Shown in pieces: positions 23,511 through 32,501 of a stretch of 64,000 nt of DNA; the stretch's first letter is position 1; each line of letters starts with the position of its first letter. A program made the translations under genes and the position numbers. This DNA comes from an uncultured Algibacter sp. (lineage in GTDB: Bacteria > Bacteroidota > Bacteroidia > Flavobacteriales > Flavobacteriaceae), in contig NZ_CANKXK010000009.1 in assembly GCF_947487605.1 (NCBI RefSeq), forward strand, positions 1 through 64,000, in the 5' to 3' direction. The notes under the pieces were generated by a model. That model was not told the origin of the DNA, made no database searches, and saw only the letters and a list, made by a program, of their open reading frames with translations.

Positions 23511-25302
23511 GATTTTTATAAAATAGCTGGATAATAGCAGCAATTAAGATAACTAAAATACAACCAAATAAATTAAGCCATAGGTAAGGCATCCAATCGT
23601 ACCACCAACCAATTAAAACTATGACTTGTGTAATTATTGCTGCTGAAAAAACAGCGTTACCTTTAATAAATTTGAAGAAAAATGCTAACAGAAAAATACC
23701 TAAAACATTACCATAAAAAATGGATCCAATAATATTAACTAGTTGTATTAAATTTTCTGCAAGATTAGCAAAACAAGCAATAATTATAGCAACAATTCCC
23801 CATATAAGTGTGAATATTTTTGTGGCTTTAACCATATGTTGTTCATCTTTTTCTTCTCTTAAATTTCTTCCGTATAAATCTATTGATGTAATGGTAGCTA
23901 ATGCATTTATCTCTGAAGCAGTTGAGGACATAGCAGCAGAAAGTATTACAGCAAGGAGTAAACCTATAAGACCTTTGGGTAGATATTTGAGAATAAATGT
24001 AATAAACATATAATCCCTATCATTAGTTTGTGTGTCTTTAGAAGCTTCTATATACCAGTCTTTTATTTCAGCTTCTTTCTCTTTAAAGGCATCACTCTTA
24101 TTATTTTTAAAAGCTAGTAGTTCAGAATTTAATCTATCATATTTACTTGCATAGGCGGTATCAATAGCTCTTTTAATTAAATATTTAGACTCTAATCGAT
24201 GTGTTTTTTCGATGCTATCTAATACAAATATGTCTTCCCTTAAGTTATCATTTTCGCTTTTAGATAGTTGAATACTTAAAGCTTTCTTTTTATTAAAAAG
24301 AACATTTTGTTTTTCTTGAAGGTCTTTATATTGTTGTGAATATTCCGAAGCTAAAACTTTTTCAGTAGAAGAATCTATAAAATTTAAAGGTGCTGGATTA
24401 AATTGATAAAAGACAAATACCATGATGCCTACAAGTAAAATAAAGAACTGCATAGGTACTTTTAATAAACCATTAAAGATTAATCCCATTTGCATTTGCT
24501 TCATAGACTTGCCAGAAAGATAGCGCTGTACTTGACTTTGGTCGGTACCAAAATAGGCAAGAGCAAGAAAGGTGCCGCCAATTAATCCAGACCAAACGGT
24601 ATATCTATTTTCTAAATCGAAAGAAAAATCTAAAACATCCATTCTTCCACTAGCCCCAGCTATGTCGAGAGCCTTAGTAAATGAAACATCTTCTGGAATT
24701 AAGTTTAAAATAATAAATAATGCAGCTATCATTCCAGCAAAAATGACAAACATTTGCTGTTTTTGAGTTACTGTTACAGCTTTAGTTCCACCCGAAACCG
24801 TATAAATGATAACTAAAATTCCTATAACAATATTTAGATAAGTAATATTCCAACCTAAAACTACAGATAAAATTATTGCAGGGGCAAAAATAGTAATACC
24901 TGCCGCTAAGCCACGTTGTATTAAAAATAAGATAGCCGTGAGGCTTCTGGTTTTTAAGTCGAAACGGTTTTCTAAAAACTCATAAGCAGTATATACTTTT
25001 AAACGATGATATAGTGGTATAAAAACTAAGCAAATTATTACCATCGCAATTGGGAGTCCGAAGTAAAATTGAACAAAACCCATTCCGTCTGAAAATGCTT
25101 GACCCGTAGTAGATAAGAAAGTAATGGCACTGGCTTGAGTAGCCATAACCGATAAGCCAATGGTCCACCAACGTGTTGTGTTTCCGCCTTTTACGTAATC
25201 TTGAACGCTTTTACTGCCTCTGGTTTTCCAAGTACCATAGCCAACTATAGTAAGTAATGTAGTAAGTAAAACAACCCAATCAATCCAATTTAGTGTTTGC
25301 AT
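23479..25302 (-). CDS. Sodium:solute symporter (SSS family) with coiled-coil insertion
   Basis: This 607-residue permease has about 13 membrane helices. It begins NWIDWVVLLTTLLTIVGYGTWKTRGSKSVQDYVKGGNTTRWWTIGLSVMATQASAITFLSTTG, which contains the Na+-site region of SSS proteins. Between two helices (about residues 305-430) lies a long charged, probably coiled-coil stretch (QYKDLQEKQNVLFNKKKALSIQLSKSENDN...) that most family members lack. The substrate is not predictable; the neighbours suggest a sugar derivative. It follows the 36-residue membrane peptide by 4 nt and overlaps the Gfo/Idh gene. Confidence 0.9.
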   Translation of the reverse strand: MQTLNWIDWVVLLTTLLTIVGYGTWKTRGSKSVQDYVKGGNTTRWWTIGLSVMATQASAITFLSTTGQAFSDGMGFVQFYFGLPIAMVIICLVFIPLYHRLKVYTAYEFLENRFDLKTRSLTAILFLIQRGLAAGITIFAPAIILSVVLGWNITYLNIVIGILVIIYTVSGGTKAVTVTQKQQMFVIFAGMIAALFIILNLIPEDVSFTKALDIAGASGRMDVLDFSFDLENRYTVWSGLIGGTFLALAYFGTDQSQVQRYLSGKSMKQMQMGLIFNGLLKVPMQFFILLVGIMVFVFYQFNPAPLNFIDSSTEKVLASEYSQQYKDLQEKQNVLFNKKKALSIQLSKSENDNLREDIFVLDSIEKTHRLESKYLIKRAIDTAYASKYDRLNSELLAFKNNKSDAFKEKEAEIKDWYIEASKDTQTNDRDYMFITFILKYLPKGLIGLLLAVILSAAMSSTASEINALATITSIDLYGRNLREEKDEQHMVKATKIFTLIWGIVAIIIACFANLAENLIQLVNIIGSIFYGNVLGIFLLAFFFKFIKGNAVFSAAIITQVIVLIGWWYDWMPYLWLNLFGCILVILIAAIIQLFYKNHDQTNLKANN

Positions 25303-25306
25303 AATT

Positions 25307-25417
25307 TTAAAACCATTTCATTATAAAATAAAACACTAATATGTAAATAGCATTGGCTATTAAAACTATGGAGTATAGTTTGAGCCAAGGTTGTTTAGGT
25401 TGTTTGTCTTTGGTCAT
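25307..25417 (-). CDS. 36-residue single-helix membrane peptide in the SSS operon
   Basis: This small ORF is absent from the track: ATG at 25417 and TAA at 25307. The peptide begins MTKDKQPKQPWLKLYS, followed by a hydrophobic helix (IVLIANAIYILVFYFIMKWF). It lies 3 nt after the PIG-L stop and 4 nt before the SSS start, so it fills an otherwise empty gap with operon spacing. The basic N-terminus and single helix suggest an inner-membrane peptide, perhaps a transporter partner. I do not know the family. Confidence 0.72.
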   Translation of the reverse strand: MTKDKQPKQPWLKLYSIVLIANAIYILVFYFIMKWF

Positions 25418-25420
25418 AAA

Positions 25421-27943
25421 TTAATCGTTTAGTTTGGCTTCCGATTTTAATTCTTCTTTTCCAATAGAAAGCATATTTGCAAAAAGCCTATATGCTCCCG
25501 AAACACCAGCTGGAAATTCTCGAAAAAAGCTTAATCCTGTATAAATGTAGTATCCCTTTCCATATTGAGCGACAAGCAGGCTACCATCTTTGGCAGATTC
25601 TCCTTTATCGTTCATGGAAAGGATAGGAGTGTAGGCATCATCCCATTCATTTGGGAAATATAAACCGCGTTCTTGTGTCCAACCTTTAAAATCTTTTTGA
25701 GTGATTTTATTGGGAAAATTTAAAACAGGGTGTCCTGGATTTAGAAAACGAACTTCAGCATTTTCATCAGTAACTCGATCTCTTGATAGTTTTAGTTTGT
25801 AAGGAGTCAAGTCGTTAACTTTTATCCCATAACTTGTATTGTATTGTACAATCATATTACCACCTTTGGCAACAAAGTCAAATAGTATTTTTTGTTTAAA
25901 CTTTAAATCTTCAACAGTATTATAAGCTCTAATTCCAAGAACAACAGCATCAAATCTTCTTAATGTTTCGGCATTAATTTCATTTGGTTTTAAAACACGA
26001 ACATTATAGCCTATTTGTTCGAGGCTTTCTGGAACAACATCACCAGCACCTTGGATATAGGCTATGTTTTCACCTTTCTTTTTAATATCTAAGCGTACAA
26101 TTTTACTTTTGTTAGGTAATAGAACTGTTTGAAGCGGTATATGTTCGTAGTTAATTTCAATAAGTTCCTTTGAGTAATTGTTATCGTTAATATTAACAAT
26201 AGGACTAATAAACCCTTCACTTTGATTTTTAGGAGGAATAATAGTAAATATTAATGTTTGCTCTTCTCCTTTATTAGCAATATTTATTTTTTGTTGCGCA
26301 GGATATACGCTCCAATCGTTCGGGTGACTAACTTTTACAGAACCTTCTATATTATCGCGTCCAGCTTTTACAATCACCTCGATATCATGCTGATTATCAC
26401 TATCTAAAATGATAACTTTTTCGGTGATTTTTACAGAAACTTCTGGTATAATTTCAAAAGGACGATATAATTCACCTTTATCTGGTTTAGAATAACGCTG
26501 TATTATAGGTTTAGTTATTGTTATTGGTACATTGTTAACTAGTAAATTAAAGTCGATAGTATAGGTTCTTGGAGTTTCAGGTAAGCCAATTAAATTTTTA
26601 TTATCTACTTTATACATTCCTAAGGAACCTTTATTTGTTAACCAATATGGTGTGGTTGGTTTAGCAGAACTAGGAATTTTTATAACTTCTTTAAATGGGT
26701 ATTTAATGTTATTTTTTAAAACTATTTTCTTTGAAATGTTTAAATCTTCATTATTACTTAAACTCACAAGCGTGATAGCTAATTCACTTCTATTAAGCGC
26801 TTCAATATTTAGGTTTACAGTTTCGTTAGGAGTTGCCCAATTAGTTTCGGCTGAAGCTTCCAAATAAAGACCAGCACACATTTCGATGATAGATTTTAGT
26901 TCTTTTGTTTTTTGCGTTTTCCAATGTTTATTATCAATTTTTTGAAGCAATTTGAATGCTTCAAGGAGTTGAGGGATGTGCTTTGAAGGGTTTTTAAAAT
27001 TGAAATTAGTTTCAATCGTACTTAAAATATTACCAACAGCTTTTCCACCTTTAACACGATTCCAAGACGTATCAATACCTTCAAAAACGTCTTTGTTATT
27101 AACCAAAGGTTCTCCTTTTAAAAATTCAATATATTCTTGTTGAGATCCGCGTTGTGCCATACGTCCAAAGCCTTGACATAGATGCTGACTGCTTGCTAAA
27201 GAAGCTAATTCATTGTTAGATAAGCCTTTTTGTGGGTAATACGTGCCAATATCGAAACTAAGCATATTACTTTTATCAACTTTATCGAATTCCTCTCTGC
27301 TGCCATAACGCCACCAACTTGTATTATAAAACAAACGTTTTGGTTGCCATAGGCTTGTATATTTTAGTTGATATGTGTAAGCGGACTTATCATTAGCGAG
27401 ATCAAAAGCTTCTAAACTTAACATAGCAGATGTGGTATGATGCCCATGTGAACGGCCTGGTGTTCTATGATCGAATCTGTTAATAATAACATCGGGCTTA
27501 AATCTTCTAACAGCTAATACGACATCGCTAAGTACTTGGTCTTTGTTCCAGATTTCTAATGTCTCATCTGGGTGTTTTGAGTAACCAAAATCGTTAGCTC
27601 TTGTAAACATTTGTTCGCCACCATCAACGCTTCTCGCGGCTAACAATTCTTGTGTTCTAATAACACCTAAAAGTTCTCTAATTTCTGGCCCAATTAGGTT
27701 TTGCCCACCATCACCTCGTGTAAGAGACAAGTAGGCTGTTCTAGCTTTTACATGGTTAGACATGTATGAAATTAGCCGTGTATTTTCATCATCTGGATGT
27801 GCAGCGACGTATAAAACTGAACCTAGGAAATTAAGTTTTTGAATGGATTCGTAAATTTCTGATGAAGAAGGTGTTTTTGGTTTTTGGGCTTGAATAGTAA
27901 GCGTAAAAACGAATATAAATAAGTAAAGAAGCTGTCTTTGCAT
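25421..27943 (-). CDS. Secreted PIG-L family deacetylase, multidomain
   Basis: This 840-residue protein has a signal peptide (MQRQLLYLFIFVFTLTIQAQ). An N-terminal PIG-L domain follows, with the zinc motif AAHPDDE, LTRGDGGQ, the TRAND block and HGHHTTSAM. The middle is beta-rich (NEW3-like repeats, residues 400-640). The C-terminal part looks like a class I glutamine amidotransferase-like domain (VLGIRAYNT ... GGNMIVQYNTSYG). PIG-L enzymes remove N-acetyl groups from GlcNAc-type sugars, so it probably deacetylates an exported or environmental glycan. It heads an operon with a micropeptide, a Na+ symporter and a Gfo/Idh oxidoreductase. Confidence 0.9.
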   Translation of the reverse strand: MQRQLLYLFIFVFTLTIQAQKPKTPSSSEIYESIQKLNFLGSVLYVAAHPDDENTRLISYMSNHVKARTAYLSLTRGDGGQNLIGPEIRELLGVIRTQELLAARSVDGGEQMFTRANDFGYSKHPDETLEIWNKDQVLSDVVLAVRRFKPDVIINRFDHRTPGRSHGHHTTSAMLSLEAFDLANDKSAYTYQLKYTSLWQPKRLFYNTSWWRYGSREEFDKVDKSNMLSFDIGTYYPQKGLSNNELASLASSQHLCQGFGRMAQRGSQQEYIEFLKGEPLVNNKDVFEGIDTSWNRVKGGKAVGNILSTIETNFNFKNPSKHIPQLLEAFKLLQKIDNKHWKTQKTKELKSIIEMCAGLYLEASAETNWATPNETVNLNIEALNRSELAITLVSLSNNEDLNISKKIVLKNNIKYPFKEVIKIPSSAKPTTPYWLTNKGSLGMYKVDNKNLIGLPETPRTYTIDFNLLVNNVPITITKPIIQRYSKPDKGELYRPFEIIPEVSVKITEKVIILDSDNQHDIEVIVKAGRDNIEGSVKVSHPNDWSVYPAQQKINIANKGEEQTLIFTIIPPKNQSEGFISPIVNINDNNYSKELIEINYEHIPLQTVLLPNKSKIVRLDIKKKGENIAYIQGAGDVVPESLEQIGYNVRVLKPNEINAETLRRFDAVVLGIRAYNTVEDLKFKQKILFDFVAKGGNMIVQYNTSYGIKVNDLTPYKLKLSRDRVTDENAEVRFLNPGHPVLNFPNKITQKDFKGWTQERGLYFPNEWDDAYTPILSMNDKGESAKDGSLLVAQYGKGYYIYTGLSFFREFPAGVSGAYRLFANMLSIGKEELKSEAKLND

Positions 27944-27945
27944 AC

Positions 27946-27974
27946 GGTTTTTAGTTAGCTAAAAACCAAATATA
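27946..27974 (-). promoter_or_regulatory. Palindrome and -7 box before the PIG-L operon
   Basis: The arms GGTTTTTAG (27946-27954) and CTAAAAACC (27959-27967) form a perfect 9-bp dyad with a TTAG spacer. It abuts a minus-strand TATATTTG box (27967-27974) and ends 2 nt before the start codon. A repressor bound here would cover the transcription start. No -33 TTG is seen. Confidence 0.45.
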
Positions 27975-28033
27975 GGAAAGTTATGAGAGGGTTGGTTAGC
28001 TTTTAATGTTTCTTTAACTTTAAATGAAATAAT

Positions 28034-28555
28034 CTAATTGTCATGCCCAATAGCGTCTTTTTTAACTAGAGTTACAGCCTTCTGAAGCATTAAATTGTTA
28101 GGGTAAGTCACTAAATCACCATTATCTAAACGAAGGTGTAATTGAAAAGCTCGAATGTCTTCAATAATAGCCTCAATAGGAAAATCTTTATCATGGATAT
28201 TAATTTTGTCACCAACTTTATAAGGAAAGTTAAAAAACATTATGATGCCAGAAGTAACATTACTTAATATAGACCAAATAGCAAAAAGCGCAATGCCTAA
28301 AATAGCAAAAATAGAAGAGAATAAAACTGCTAAGTCTTTAAATTGAGCTCCAAAAACAAATGCTTCAATAATCATGGCAATTAAAAAAAGAGTCACGGTT
28401 ACATAACGACGCATAAGTCGTATTCTAGCATCATTTATGCCGTTTTTTTTAGCTATTTTAGTAATGGTAAAATGCGAGATAAACCTAATTATTAACAATG
28501 AAATAATTACAATTCCAGATATAATAAATTCGTTTTGATAGTTGCTTAAAAACAT
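28034..28555 (-). CDS. Short MscS-like mechanosensitive channel protein
   Basis: A 173-residue membrane protein with three N-terminal helices. The pore-helix and beta-domain region of MscS follows: LFSSIFAILGIALFAIWSILSNVTSGIIMFFNFPYKVGDKINI. It stops soon after the beta domain (VTYPNNLMLQKAV), so the C-terminal alpha/beta cage of MscS is missing. It probably forms a small conductance channel against osmotic shock. It lies 51 nt after the lipoprotein gene at the end of the 33.2-28 kb operon. Confidence 0.88.
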   Translation of the reverse strand: MFLSNYQNEFIISGIVIISLLIIRFISHFTITKIAKKNGINDARIRLMRRYVTVTLFLIAMIIEAFVFGAQFKDLAVLFSSIFAILGIALFAIWSILSNVTSGIIMFFNFPYKVGDKINIHDKDFPIEAIIEDIRAFQLHLRLDNGDLVTYPNNLMLQKAVTLVKKDAIGHDN

Positions 28556-28606
28556 AACTTTTAGATTAAGGTTTCATGCAAAGATACACTCAAAATGAAA
28601 ATAAAA

Positions 28607-29551
28607 TTAGTTTAATTTAAGCGTTTCCCTAAGAATTTCATCTGTGTTACTATTCTTTTGCCAATAAGCAGATTTTATGGTTTTAATTTTGGTTGCTCTT
28701 GTTGTTAAAATTTGAGAATTTGGTCCAAACCCACTTTTAAAAGTCTCTTCCCAACTCAAAACATCGTAAGGGAAATTACTGTTAAAAACAATGGCTAAAG
28801 TTCTATTTAATTCTGGGTAGTTTAAAGTATAAGTATTCTTATTTATTGTTGCAGATGCTTTATATGTTTTTATAGGTACGTGTTGCAGTCTAGCAAACTC
28901 GAATGATGGAATTATATCTAAATTGCCAATAGGTAAAGACTTTGGATTAATGCGTAGTTGTGTCCATAATTCATTTTCTAAAATCGATTTTTCTAGCTTT
29001 AAATTTTTATCAGCTTCCCCCTCAAAATACGAATGAGATATCACTTCAAATTTATCTCTATTGTTTAGCTGTGCATAAACATGACCACACCATTCTTGCA
29101 TAGAGCTGGATATTTTTACAGCATGTTTGTTGTTTGAAACAGGGTAGAAGGTGCTCTGCATAATAGAATAGGGATATACACCAGTATTAAACTTTTTTGT
29201 AGCATTTAGTTTTAGCACGGGAATATTATTACTATTTCTGCTATCTGTTTTTACTTGTATATTTGGTAAAAAATCTTCAGTCACGTAAATTAATACAGCT
29301 GTTCCTTCCCTTATTTCTCCATAACGTGCTTGTTCTAATTTATAAGAAGATATTTCGGCTTCTCCAGCATACCAATAATCTTTAAAATCTTTTGGAAGCT
29401 CCTTTTTATTAAAAACCTTTTCATCTTCAACTGTGTTAGACGAATTAATTGCCAAATCTTTAGGTTGTTTTTCATCTTTACAGGATACGAGTAACATTAA
29501 AATCCCAATGATTGCCCATAAGATTAGTTTGGCTTTAATAATTTTATTCAT
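28607..29551 (-). CDS. Lipoprotein of unknown function
   Basis: A 314-residue protein with a lipoprotein signal (ILWAIIGILMLLVSC, lipobox LVSC) followed by a low-complexity linker. The mature domain has YWYAGEAEISSYKLEQARYGEIREGTAVLIYVTEDF and QEWCGHVYAQLN. I recall similar proteins next to maf genes in Flavobacteriaceae, sometimes mis-named after Maf because of that position. I see no sign of the Maf fold. It is anchored to a membrane facing the periplasm, and its role is unknown. It lies 30 nt after maf. Confidence 0.75.
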   Translation of the reverse strand: MNKIIKAKLILWAIIGILMLLVSCKDEKQPKDLAINSSNTVEDEKVFNKKELPKDFKDYWYAGEAEISSYKLEQARYGEIREGTAVLIYVTEDFLPNIQVKTDSRNSNNIPVLKLNATKKFNTGVYPYSIMQSTFYPVSNNKHAVKISSSMQEWCGHVYAQLNNRDKFEVISHSYFEGEADKNLKLEKSILENELWTQLRINPKSLPIGNLDIIPSFEFARLQHVPIKTYKASATINKNTYTLNYPELNRTLAIVFNSNFPYDVLSWEETFKSGFGPNSQILTTRATKIKTIKSAYWQKNSNTDEILRETLKLN

Positions 29552-29581
29552 TGCTAGAGTTTTAGCTATAAAGTTACAAAG

Positions 29582-30175
29582 CTAAGAGGGTTCTGCAATG
29601 GTGTTTAACGTTTTGTAAACAAGATGTATTGGTAATCCCATAACATTAAAATAAGAGCCTTGTATTTTGGTAACACCAATTTGCCCTATCCATTCTTGAA
29701 TACCATATGCTCCAGCTTTATCGAAAGGTTTAAAGGTGTTTATGTAGTGCCAAATTTCTTCATCAGATAAATGCTTAAAAGTTACTTTTGTTATGTTATG
29801 AAGAGTTTTTTCAAAGTTAAGTGTAGTAAAACAAACAGAAGTAATAACCTCATGAGTAGCATTGCTTAAAGATTTTAAAATACTAAAAGCTTCATTTTTA
29901 TCTCTTGGTTTACCCAATGCTTTATTATTATGCCAAACAATAGTGTCGCTTGTTATTAGAATGTCTTTTGGTTTTAATTCTTCTTTAAAGGGTAATGCCT
30001 TTAATTGCGCTAGATAATTACTTATTTCAAAATGGGTTAATCTGTTTGGATATTCTTCTTTTACTGGTTTTAGTCTCACTTCAAAATCTAAATCCAAATT
30101 TTTGAAAAACGCTTGCCTTCTAGGAGATCCTGAAGCTAAAATTATATGATAATTTTTTAGTTTTTTATTGAGCAT
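29582..30175 (-). CDS. maf: Maf-family nucleoside triphosphate pyrophosphatase
   Basis: This 197-residue house-cleaning enzyme hydrolyses dTTP/UTP or modified nucleotides. The typical blocks are ILASGSPRRQAFF, DILITSDTIVWHNNKALGKPRD, the HEVITSVCF strand, FDKAGAYGIQEW and YFNVMGLPIHLVY. The length is normal. Its start overlaps the UbiA stop by 1 nt, indicating co-translation in a dense operon. The exact nucleotide preference (YhdE- or YceF-type) is not decided here. Confidence 0.94.
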   Translation of the reverse strand: MLNKKLKNYHIILASGSPRRQAFFKNLDLDFEVRLKPVKEEYPNRLTHFEISNYLAQLKALPFKEELKPKDILITSDTIVWHNNKALGKPRDKNEAFSILKSLSNATHEVITSVCFTTLNFEKTLHNITKVTFKHLSDEEIWHYINTFKPFDKAGAYGIQEWIGQIGVTKIQGSYFNVMGLPIHLVYKTLNTIAEPS

Positions 30176-31089
30176 TAATTTAGAATTACAAACTTGTATA
30201 AAAGTAACGAAAGCATCCCAAAAAGCATGATTAATTTATAAACGCTACTTATATGATGAAATTCGCTTTTTGTTTTAGCTGTAAATAGTTTAATAGAATT
30301 ATAAATTAATGGACCTACAATTAAAAGCAGAAAGTAACTAACAGCTATAGGTTGTTTGTATAGGCTTGAATTAATATAATATATGATACCGAGTAATGGT
30401 ATAAAGTTTAAAATAATTAAAAAATTTTTGGAGCGTTCTCTGCCAATAGCTATTGGTAAGGTATTCATGCCTGCTTTGTAATCGCCATCTATGTCTTCAA
30501 TATCTTTTGCTATTTCTCTAAGTAAATTAATGATGAAAGCAAACAGAGCATAATCAAATATTACTTTGAAAAACGTTAATTGCGTTTGTTTATTTAAAGA
30601 TGTTATTGATGGAAGTAATTCAAATATGCCAACAAAAATAAGACTTAACGCTACAAGAATAGAAATAATAATATTACCTACTAAAAGTGTGCGTTTTAAA
30701 TAAGTGGCATAAATATAAAGCAATACAGAAACTATTACAAATAGTGAAAAGAAAGCACTTTTTTCAACTAAGTGTGATAGGTAAAACCCTAAACCAACCC
30801 CAGTAACATTAAAAATAATAAACAAATTATAAGCGTTTTTTTCTGAAATATTTTTACCAACAATTAGCTTATTCGGTTTGTTTATAGCATCTGTTTCGGT
30901 ATCGCTTATATCGTTTATAATATTACCAGCAGCAGCAATACAAATGGTAGCTAGTATTAAGATTGAAATTCCGACACCATTCAAACTAGTATTGACGCCA
31001 AACGGTTCTAATAAAGCATATTTAATAAGTAGTTGCACTAAAGCAATCATTAATAAATTTTTCCAGCGGATGAGGTTTAAAAGTTTCAT
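30175..31089 (-). CDS. UbiA family prenyltransferase
   Basis: A 304-residue integral membrane prenyltransferase with about nine helices. The two Asp-rich motifs are NDISDTETDAINKPNK and DIEDIDGDYKAGMNTLPI. In Bacteroidota, proteins of this type are often annotated as geranylgeranylglycerol-phosphate geranylgeranyltransferase; a menaquinone-type substrate is another option. It overlaps both neighbours by 1 nt (TonB-like gene upstream, maf downstream). The substrate remains an inference. Confidence 0.87.
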   Translation of the reverse strand: MKLLNLIRWKNLLMIALVQLLIKYALLEPFGVNTSLNGVGISILILATICIAAAGNIINDISDTETDAINKPNKLIVGKNISEKNAYNLFIIFNVTGVGLGFYLSHLVEKSAFFSLFVIVSVLLYIYATYLKRTLLVGNIIISILVALSLIFVGIFELLPSITSLNKQTQLTFFKVIFDYALFAFIINLLREIAKDIEDIDGDYKAGMNTLPIAIGRERSKNFLIILNFIPLLGIIYYINSSLYKQPIAVSYFLLLIVGPLIYNSIKLFTAKTKSEFHHISSVYKLIMLFGMLSLLLYKFVILN

Positions 31090-31958
31090 TAATCTTGCAC
31101 ATGAAAAATGAATGGGAAACTATATTTTGAATTCACATTTTTACCATTATTCTTAGCTGGTATAAATCTAGGAAGCAGATTAATTGTATGACTTATTTCG
31201 TCACTTAATTCAGGATTTTTTGATTCTATTTTTATGTTGACAACATTTCCTTCTTTATCAATTATAAAATGAATTTTATTTTTAAGTCTACCAGTTAAAC
31301 CTATGTTAGAGGCAATCTCAGGATTAAACTTTCTAGAGAAAAACCACGTAATTGTTTGTGATACACATCTCTTTAAAAGGGCTTTGTCTTTTAAGTGAGA
31401 ACAATTATAGGTTTTTGCGGGGATATTTATATCATCGGAAATGATATCATTTTCATCAATACTTACGTATGTAAACGGTTTATTATATAATAAAGTTTTA
31501 ACTGATTGTATTGAATTCTTATTAATCTTTAGTTTACAAGAGTTTTCATTTTTTTTTAGCTTAAGTCGAGCTCCAATAAAATTGAAAAGTAAAAAATTAT
31601 TTTCCTGATTTGCTTGGATATATAAGATATTTGATGACTTCTTTTTATTTCCTATACTTATGATATTGTTTTCAGTATTGTAGTATAAAACCTTATTAAA
31701 TATATCATGGTTAAATGGTAAAGGTGTTGTTTTTTCAGTTTTTATTTCAACCAATCCATTTTTACTGAAAGCAAAATTTATGGTTTGAAAAAATGAAGAT
31801 ATTGAATTAATTTTGTCTCTATCAACAGCCTCAAATATTTTTGAATCTACATCAACTTCATTAACTTCCCAAAGCCCTGTTAATGTTTTATTAGTTATGT
31901 TTTGAGAAAACATTTGATTAAATGAAACAATGAGTAATATAATTTGTAGTTTTTTCAT
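31089..31958 (-). CDS. Exported protein with TonB-like C-terminal domain
   Basis: This 289-residue protein has a signal peptide (MKKLQIILLIVSFNQMFSQ). A lipocalin-like N-terminal part follows (LTGLWEVNEVDVD). The C-terminal segment GLTGRLKNKIHFIIDKEGNVVNIKIESKNPELSDEISHTINLLPRFIPAKNNGK is the TonB C-terminal-like fold common in Bacteroidota exported proteins. There is no membrane anchor or proline-rich linker, so it is unlikely to be an energy transducer. Its role is unknown. It sits within the lipid/Maf operon and overlaps the UbiA start by 1 nt. Confidence 0.75.
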   Translation of the reverse strand: MKKLQIILLIVSFNQMFSQNITNKTLTGLWEVNEVDVDSKIFEAVDRDKINSISSFFQTINFAFSKNGLVEIKTEKTTPLPFNHDIFNKVLYYNTENNIISIGNKKKSSNILYIQANQENNFLLFNFIGARLKLKKNENSCKLKINKNSIQSVKTLLYNKPFTYVSIDENDIISDDINIPAKTYNCSHLKDKALLKRCVSQTITWFFSRKFNPEIASNIGLTGRLKNKIHFIIDKEGNVVNIKIESKNPELSDEISHTINLLPRFIPAKNNGKNVNSKYSFPFIFHVQD

Positions 31959-31970
31959 TATGCCTTTTTC

Positions 31971-32501
31971 TTAATCATATTTAGCCCCAAAATTTCCACT
32001 CCACTTACCTTGAACTTTTAATACTTGCTCAATAACGTCGCGCACCGCACCTTTACCACCTTTTTTATGAGATACGTATTTTGAAATATTTTTAATTTCT
32101 GGAACAGCATCCTGTGGGCAACATGGTAAACCAATACCTTTCATGACGGGGTAATCTGGAATATCATCACCCATGTATAATGCGTTTTCAGATTTTATGT
32201 CTTTTTTGCTGAAATAATCATCTAGTTGCTCAATTTTATTATGAGCACCAAGATAAATATCTGTAATCCCTAAACCTTTTAAACGAACACGAACACCTTC
32301 ATTCGATCCGCCTGAAATAATACACACGTTATAACCCATATCAACCGCGGTTTTGAGTGCGTAGCCATCTTTTATGTTCATGGTTCTTAACATGTCTCCA
32401 GTAGCAGTAATATGAACTGTTCCATCTGTTAGTACACCATCAACATCAAAAATAAATGTTGTGATATGGTTTAGGTATTCTTTATAACTTTTTTCTTCCA
32501 T
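31971..32501 (-). CDS. KdsC-type HAD phosphatase
   Basis: A 176-residue HAD-III phosphatase. FIFDVDGVLTDGTV carries the two catalytic Asp, CIISGG the motif II Ser, and MGDDIPDYPVM motif IV. This is the KDO-8-phosphate phosphatase (KdsC) type, but the gene is not next to other KDO genes, so the substrate is uncertain. There is no separate cap domain. It starts inside the 3' end of the DUF2520 gene (20-nt overlap). The same gene pair is familiar to me from other Flavobacteriaceae. Confidence 0.88.
   Translation of the reverse strand: MEEKSYKEYLNHITTFIFDVDGVLTDGTVHITATGDMLRTMNIKDGYALKTAVDMGYNVCIISGGSNEGVRVRLKGLGITDIYLGAHNKIEQLDDYFSKKDIKSENALYMGDDIPDYPVMKGIGLPCCPQDAVPEIKNISKYVSHKKGGKGAVRDVIEQVLKVQGKWSGNFGAKYD

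Noticed and set aside
28607-29551. Naming the lipoprotein as Maf/septum inhibitor
   Set aside because: Real Maf motifs are in the next gene; this protein shows none.
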